From JBQTIM01 sp052388135 (GTDB lineage: Bacteria > Elusimicrobiota > Elusimicrobia > FEN-1173), in the NCBI GenBank assembly GCA_052388135.1, contig JBQTIM010000132.1:1-7309 (forward strand): a DNA stretch of 7,309 nt. Reading direction: 5' to 3'. The number at the start of each line of letters is the position of its first letter. Positions within the stretch are counted from its first letter, which is position 1. The notes under the pieces were generated by a model. It was not told where the DNA came from, ran no database searches, and was given only the letters and a program-made list of their open reading frames with translations. Shown here in pieces: positions 4,991 through 7,309 of this stretch. Both the position numbers and the translations under genes were made by a program.

Positions 4991-5722
4991 GTGAGCCGGT
5001 TCCGCCTCGCTCCCATCGCCTACGACGGCTGGAAGTTCATCCTGGGCTTCGGCCTGTTGGGATTCCTTTTCCTTTTCTTCGGCCTCTGGTTCTCCAAGAC
5101 TGTGGGGGCCGTGCTGGTGTTCCTGGCGCTGTTCTGCGTGGCGTTCTTCCGCGATCCCGAGCGCGACATCCCGCAGACCGACGCCGTCCTGTCGCCGGCC
5201 GACGGCACGGTGCTGGAGATCGCCGCCGTGGACGGCGAAGGCTACGGGCCGGGCCGGGTGATCCGCATTTTCCTTTCCGTTTTCGACGGACATATCCAGA
5301 GGTCGCCGGTGGCCGGCCGGGTGAAGTCCGTTCGCTACACGCCCGGCGTGTTCCTGGACGCCCGGGACCCGCGGGCCCCCTTCGTCAACGAGAACAACGC
5401 CGTTGATTTCGAAACGCCCCAGGGGCGCGTGACGGTCAAGCAGATCTCGGGCTTGATCGCCCGCCGCATCGTTTGCTGGGTGCGCGAGGGGGACGAGGTG
5501 GAGCTGGGCGAACGCATCGGCCTCATCCGCTTCGGCTCCCAGGTGGATTTGTACCTGCCCAAGGAGGCCGAGGTCGTCGTGAAGGAAGGGGACAAGGTGC
5601 TGGGCGGCCTGACGGAAATGGCGCGCTGGCCCAAAGTTCCGCCGCTGCCGCAAAAAGCCGCCGCCGCCGGCCTGGCGGGCCTGCCGGACTCCGTCCCGTC
5701 TCCGGCCGAGGCGGGATCGTGA
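4991..5722 (+). CDS. psd: Phosphatidylserine decarboxylase proenzyme (short, membrane-anchored type)
   Basis: This 243-residue protein would decarboxylate phosphatidylserine to phosphatidylethanolamine at the membrane. Two hydrophobic helices (about 16-34 and 37-53) are followed by the family blocks FRDPER (53-58), SPADG (68-72), FLSVFDGHIQRSPVAG (94-109, with conserved His101), NENNAVDF and RFGSQVDLYLP. Self-cleavage is expected between Gly182 and Ser183, converting Ser183 into the pyruvoyl cofactor of a roughly 61-residue alpha chain. The length and the RFGS form fit the short Psd group that also includes archaetidylserine decarboxylases. The last 30 or so residues (after MARWPK, rich in Ala/Pro) extend beyond the usual end. 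The start is GTG at 4991, three bases after the preceding stop and without a clear Shine-Dalgarno sequence, which suggests translational coupling. The end overlaps the next gene by four bases. Confidence 0.95.
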   Translation: MSRFRLAPIAYDGWKFILGFGLLGFLFLFFGLWFSKTVGAVLVFLALFCVAFFRDPERDIPQTDAVLSPADGTVLEIAAVDGEGYGPGRVIRIFLSVFDGHIQRSPVAGRVKSVRYTPGVFLDARDPRAPFVNENNAVDFETPQGRVTVKQISGLIARRIVCWVREGDEVELGERIGLIRFGSQVDLYLPKEAEVVVKEGDKVLGGLTEMARWPKVPPLPQKAAAAGLAGLPDSVPSPAEAGS

Positions 5723-6609
5723 GCAAATCCAAGCGCATCTTCCTGCGGCTTTTCGAGCCGCGCCCGGCCATGCCCGAAGTGCCGCCGCCGTCCACGGCGC
5801 CCAAGCCGCGCCTGAGGCAGGGCATCTACCTGATCCCCACGCTGTTCACCGTGGGCAACATGGCCCTGGGCTTCTTCGCCCTGGTCAAGACCGTGTCGCA
5901 CGAGTTCACGGCCGCCGCCACCGCCGTCATCATCGCCCACTTCCTGGACGCCATGGACGGGCGCGTGGCGCGTTGGACGGGCACCAGCAGCAAGTTCGGC
6001 ATCGAGCTCGATTCCCTGGCGGACTGGATTTCCTTCTGCATCGCGCCATCGTTCATGATGTACGAGATGGTGCTCAAGGAGAACCGGCTGTGGGGCTTTC
6101 CCATCGCTCTCCTGTTCGTCATCTGCGGGGCCCTGCGGCTGGCCAAGTTCAATCTGAAGGCCCATATGGGAGACGAGAAATCTCCCTATTTCATCGGCCT
6201 GCCCACGCCGGCGGCCGGCGGCGTGCTGACGGCTTTCGCCCTGCTGTACGACATTATGGAGGTGGGGCGGCCGGCGCGGACGATGAAGATGGTGATGAAC
6301 CGCGTGCCGGAGTTCTACGAATTCGTGCCGGCCATCATGCTGCTTCTGTCGCTCCTCATGGTGTCGGAGGTGCGCTACTCCAACTTTAAGCAAGTGAACC
6401 TCCTGCGGCCGCGCACCATGCGGGCCTTGGTGTTCACGGTGCTGGTCCTGTTGATGGTCTACGTCTATCCGCAGAACACTATTTTCATTTTCTACGTTTC
6501 CTATATCGTTTGGGGAATGACGGATTACGGCTTGCGCCTGATCCGCCGTCCCAGGGTCGAGAAGCCGGCTCCGGCGGCCGGCTACCAGCCGGACAATTAT
6601 GGGAAATAG
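5719..6609 (+). CDS. pssA: CDP-diacylglycerol-serine O-phosphatidyltransferase
   Basis: This 296-residue integral membrane enzyme makes phosphatidylserine from CDP-diacylglycerol and serine, supplying the substrate of Psd. The CDP-alcohol phosphatidyltransferase signature is complete: DGRVAR (80-85), Gly94, Asp98 and Asp102, with exact spacing DG-x2-AR-x8-G-x3-D-x3-D. Further serine-transferase-like blocks are NMALGFFAL, GALRLAKFN and GLPTPAAGG. About eight hydrophobic segments run through residue 268. The N-terminal 34 residues are basic and proline-rich, and the C-terminal 25 are hydrophilic, both probably cytoplasmic. I chose GTG 5719 because it overlaps the psd stop as GTGA and is preceded by a GGGA, typical of coupled genes. 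Upstream extension in the same frame would run through psd and has no similarity. Other CDP-alcohol transferases share the motif, but the adjacent psd and the additional blocks favour PssA. Confidence 0.95.
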   Translation: MSKSKRIFLRLFEPRPAMPEVPPPSTAPKPRLRQGIYLIPTLFTVGNMALGFFALVKTVSHEFTAAATAVIIAHFLDAMDGRVARWTGTSSKFGIELDSLADWISFCIAPSFMMYEMVLKENRLWGFPIALLFVICGALRLAKFNLKAHMGDEKSPYFIGLPTPAAGGVLTAFALLYDIMEVGRPARTMKMVMNRVPEFYEFVPAIMLLLSLLMVSEVRYSNFKQVNLLRPRTMRALVFTVLVLLMVYVYPQNTIFIFYVSYIVWGMTDYGLRLIRRPRVEKPAPAAGYQPDNYGK

Positions 6610-6610
6610 C

Positions 6611-7309
6611 GTGCCCAAGAACCGCGTCGTCATATTCGACACCACCCTTCGCGACGGCGAGCAATCGCCGGGGGCGTCGCTCAACCGCGTTGAAAAGCTC
6701 CAAATCGCCCACCAACTGGCGGCCCTGGGCGTGGACGTCATCGAGGCGGGCTTCCCCGTGTCCAGCCCCGGCGATTTCGAGGCGGTGAAGCAGGTGGCCA
6801 AGGAGGTCAAGGGACCGGAGATTTGCGGGCTGGCGCGGGCGGTGAAAGGCGACATCGATTCCTGCTGGGAGGCGGTGAAGCATTCCAAGAAGCCCCGCAT
6901 CCACACCTTCATCGCCACGTCGGACCTGCACATCGAGCACAAGCTCAAGATGACCCGGGACCAGGTGCGCGACCGCGCCGTGGAGATGGTCCGCCACGCC
7001 AAGAAGTACACCGACAACGTGGAGTTCTCCGCCGAGGACGCCGTCCGCTCGGATTTAGACTACCTCTGCTCCGTGGTGGAAGCCGTGATCGACGCCGGCG
7101 CCCGCACGGTCAACATTCCGGACACCGTGGGCTACGGCGTTCCCTTCGAGTTCGGCGGCCTCATCCGGCGGCTGATGGAGCGCGTCACCAACATCCACAA
7201 GGCCGTGATTTCGGTCCATTGTCACAACGATCTGGGTCTGGCCGTGGCCAATTCCCTTTCCGCGGTGCAGGGCGGCGCCCGCCAGGTGGAGTGCACGGTG
7301 AACGGCATC
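6611..7309 (+). CDS. leuA: 2-isopropylmalate synthase, N-terminal part (3' end outside window)
   Basis: The first 233 codons are visible. The enzyme condenses acetyl-CoA with 2-oxoisovalerate, the committed step of leucine synthesis, so it uses the product of the IlvNB-IlvC-IlvD route. The TIM-barrel opens with FDTTLRDGEQSPGAS, the first HMG-CoA-lyase-like signature with the metal-binding Asp. It continues with IEAGFPVSSPGDFEAV, VEFSAEDAVRSDLDYL and NIPDTVGYGVP, and reaches the metal-binding HCHNDLGLAVANS block before being cut at the window edge. The FPVSSPGDFEAV and SAEDA stretches favour LeuA over homocitrate or citramalate synthase. The C-terminal leucine-binding domain is outside the window. 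I prefer GTG 6611, one base after the pssA stop and with GGGA six bases upstream, mirroring the stop-C-GTG arrangement at 4756-4762. An in-frame ATG at 6599 would add four residues and overlap pssA. Confidence 0.95.
   Translation, partial: MPKNRVVIFDTTLRDGEQSPGASLNRVEKLQIAHQLAALGVDVIEAGFPVSSPGDFEAVKQVAKEVKGPEICGLARAVKGDIDSCWEAVKHSKKPRIHTFIATSDLHIEHKLKMTRDQVRDRAVEMVRHAKKYTDNVEFSAEDAVRSDLDYLCSVVEAVIDAGARTVNIPDTVGYGVPFEFGGLIRRLMERVTNIHKAVISVHCHNDLGLAVANSLSAVQGGARQVECTVNGI

Noticed and set aside
6599..6601. ATG as the leuA start instead of GTG 6611
   Set aside because: It is in frame and possible, but it would overlap pssA by 11 nt. The GTG has a GGGA at good spacing and the same stop-C-GTG junction seen after ilvC. 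The difference is only four residues.

Overview
The window is a G+C-rich bacterial chromosome segment devoted to branched-chain amino acid (BCAA) synthesis, joined to the two last steps of phosphatidylethanolamine (PE) synthesis. All genes are on the + strand. The order ilvC - psd - pssA - leuA, preceded by acetolactate synthase, is one I know from Geobacter-type Deltaproteobacteria and some other Gram-negative-type phyla. PE synthesis points to a PE-containing envelope. I cannot assign a phylum from this sequence. Genes in the second operon mostly start with GTG and are packed with gaps of 1-3 nt or a 4-nt overlap.

Layout. 1-726: the 3' part of an IlvD/Edd-family dehydratase gene that has lost recognisable active-site residues and the usual C-terminal tail. 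723-904: a compact control region with a strong sigma-70-type promoter overlapping the ilvD-like stop codon. It is followed by a 27-codon leader peptide rich in Leu/Ile/Val codons and a strong intrinsic terminator, and I can find a competing antiterminator pairing. This is the anatomy of a BCAA transcription attenuator. 944-3328: a single ORF in which the acetolactate synthase regulatory subunit (IlvN) is fused to the N-terminus of the catalytic subunit (IlvB), so both halves of a normally two-gene enzyme are one 794-residue chain. 3329-3684: an intergenic region with a long imperfect palindromic repeat, then an extended -10 promoter and a good ribosome binding site for ilvC. 3685-7309: ilvC, a small two-helix membrane protein, psd, pssA and the 5' part of leuA.

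How it works together: IlvNB makes acetolactate (or acetohydroxybutyrate), IlvC reduces and isomerises it, and an IlvD enzyme would dehydrate the product. LeuA then diverts 2-oxoisovalerate towards leucine. PssA makes phosphatidylserine from CDP-diacylglycerol and serine, and Psd decarboxylates it to PE. The sequence suggests two transcription units. The ilvNB unit appears to be attenuated by BCAA supply. The ilvC-leuA unit starts from its own promoter with a leader of only about 20 nt, too short for an attenuator.

The most interesting points are the unannotated attenuator with its almost leaderless leader peptide, the inverted-order IlvN-IlvB fusion that it controls, and the IlvD-like protein without its usual catalytic residues next door.
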